Shown here piece after piece: positions 5,443-5,718 of a stretch of 5,718 nt of DNA. Where the stretch lies: assembly GCA_035693105.1 (NCBI GenBank), contig DASSHC010000034.1:1-5718 (forward strand), given 5' to 3'. Below the pieces are notes generated by a model, which worked only from the letters and a program-made list of their open reading frames with translations, searched no databases and was not told the DNA's origin. The position numbers were made by a program, and so were the translations under genes. The DNA is from DASSHC01 sp035693105 (GTDB lineage Bacteria > Chloroflexota > Chloroflexia > Thermomicrobiales > Thermomicrobiaceae). Every line of letters begins with the position of its first letter. Within the stretch, counting starts at the first letter, position 1.

Positions 5443-5718
5443 CAGTCAATTCGCGGCCACTATCATGGGAGGGACTTTCGTCAGGAGCGGCAAATGTGTG
5501 CCGAACCGGATGTATCGCGTGAATGACGGAAGGCACACGTCCACGCCGCAGCCGTCGGGCCAACAAGGAAAACAGCTAATTCTTGGTTTACCACTCGAAT
5601 TCTTCTATGCTACATCCTGATGTACGGCGAATACTGTCACGATCGCGGCGTAGCGGCTAGCGAGCGCTGAAGCGTCGGCGAACCTGCCGGATCCCACGCG
5701 CGTGAACAGTCTACGGGC

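Larger units (their letters stand above)
5102..5718. other. Intergenic region without a convincing gene
   Basis: I find no protein, tRNA or rRNA gene I can support here. The open frames present lack ribosome binding sites or have low-complexity Arg/Ala/Gly-rich translations typical of chance frames. The left part holds the two perfect GC hairpins and the minus-strand promoter candidate. A looser inverted repeat, GTGTGCC (5496-5502) with GGCACAC (5532-5538), has a 29-base spacer. Around 5565-5625 the DNA becomes clearly richer in A and T and carries AATTCTT twice, 20 bases apart (5578-5584 and 5598-5604), which is compatible with promoter DNA of a gene beyond the right edge. Confidence 0.5.

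Noticed and set aside
5181..5522. 113-residue plus-strand open frame in the right intergenic region
   Set aside because: It starts inside a palindrome without a Shine-Dalgarno site, has no hydrophobic core pattern, and crosses the minus-strand promoter candidate.
5378..5566. 62-residue minus-strand frame starting at TTG
   Set aside because: No ribosome binding site, an Arg-rich beginning without motifs, and it overlaps the TTGACA promoter candidate.
5583..5611. Plus-strand promoter-like pair TTGGTT, 17 bases, TATGCT
   Set aside because: Only three and four of six consensus matches, and no gene is visible downstream before the window ends.
5465..5620. 51-codon plus-strand frame (ATG at 5465) with a fairly protein-like C-terminus (LILGLPLEFFYATS)
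   Set aside because: There is no Shine-Dalgarno site before the ATG, no recognisable family, and no other support. Kept only as a weak possibility.

Overview
The window is GC-rich DNA, apparently from a bacterial chromosome. The lipoprotein signal followed by a Ser/Thr/Ala/Gly-rich linker, the GTG/TTG starts and the GC-ending codons suit a Chloroflexota (Thermomicrobia-like) or Actinomycetota genome. That placement is inferred from style only; no rRNA or marker gene is present.

Left part (1-2969, + strand): the last 39 codons of an upstream gene end at 120. An intergenic stretch with three small inverted repeats follows. Next come two closely spaced genes, 21 bases apart: an FbpA-type ferric-iron-binding lipoprotein and an FbpB-type permease with two fused MetI-like halves. 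Together they form the capture and membrane parts of an Fe(3+) ABC importer: the lipoprotein binds iron outside the membrane and hands it to the permease. The ATPase (FbpC) is not downstream. The short C-terminal tail at the left edge could be the end of an ATPase TOBE domain, but this is weakly supported.

Middle (2970-3076): a strong GC-rich hairpin separates the permease gene from a convergent gene and probably terminates transcription from the left.

Right part (3077-5718, - strand): one large gene encodes a secreted 634-residue protein of tandem beta-rich modules. Two long supra-repeats of 218 and 216 residues are bracketed by single modules. No cell-wall anchor or enzymatic motif is visible. 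Its 5' side is the least ordinary part of the window. Directly upstream of its ribosome binding site lies an 82-base segment that can fold, as the transcript of this gene, into a 13-bp basal stem with two G.U pairs and an inner 9-bp stem. A 32-codon open frame with its own Shine-Dalgarno sequence overlaps this structure and ends 21 bases before the GTG start. Farther upstream are two perfect GC-rich hairpins and a TTGACA-type promoter candidate, then about 270 bases with no convincing gene. A long, structured, possibly translation-coupled leader for the surface-repeat protein is the best candidate for something undescribed here.
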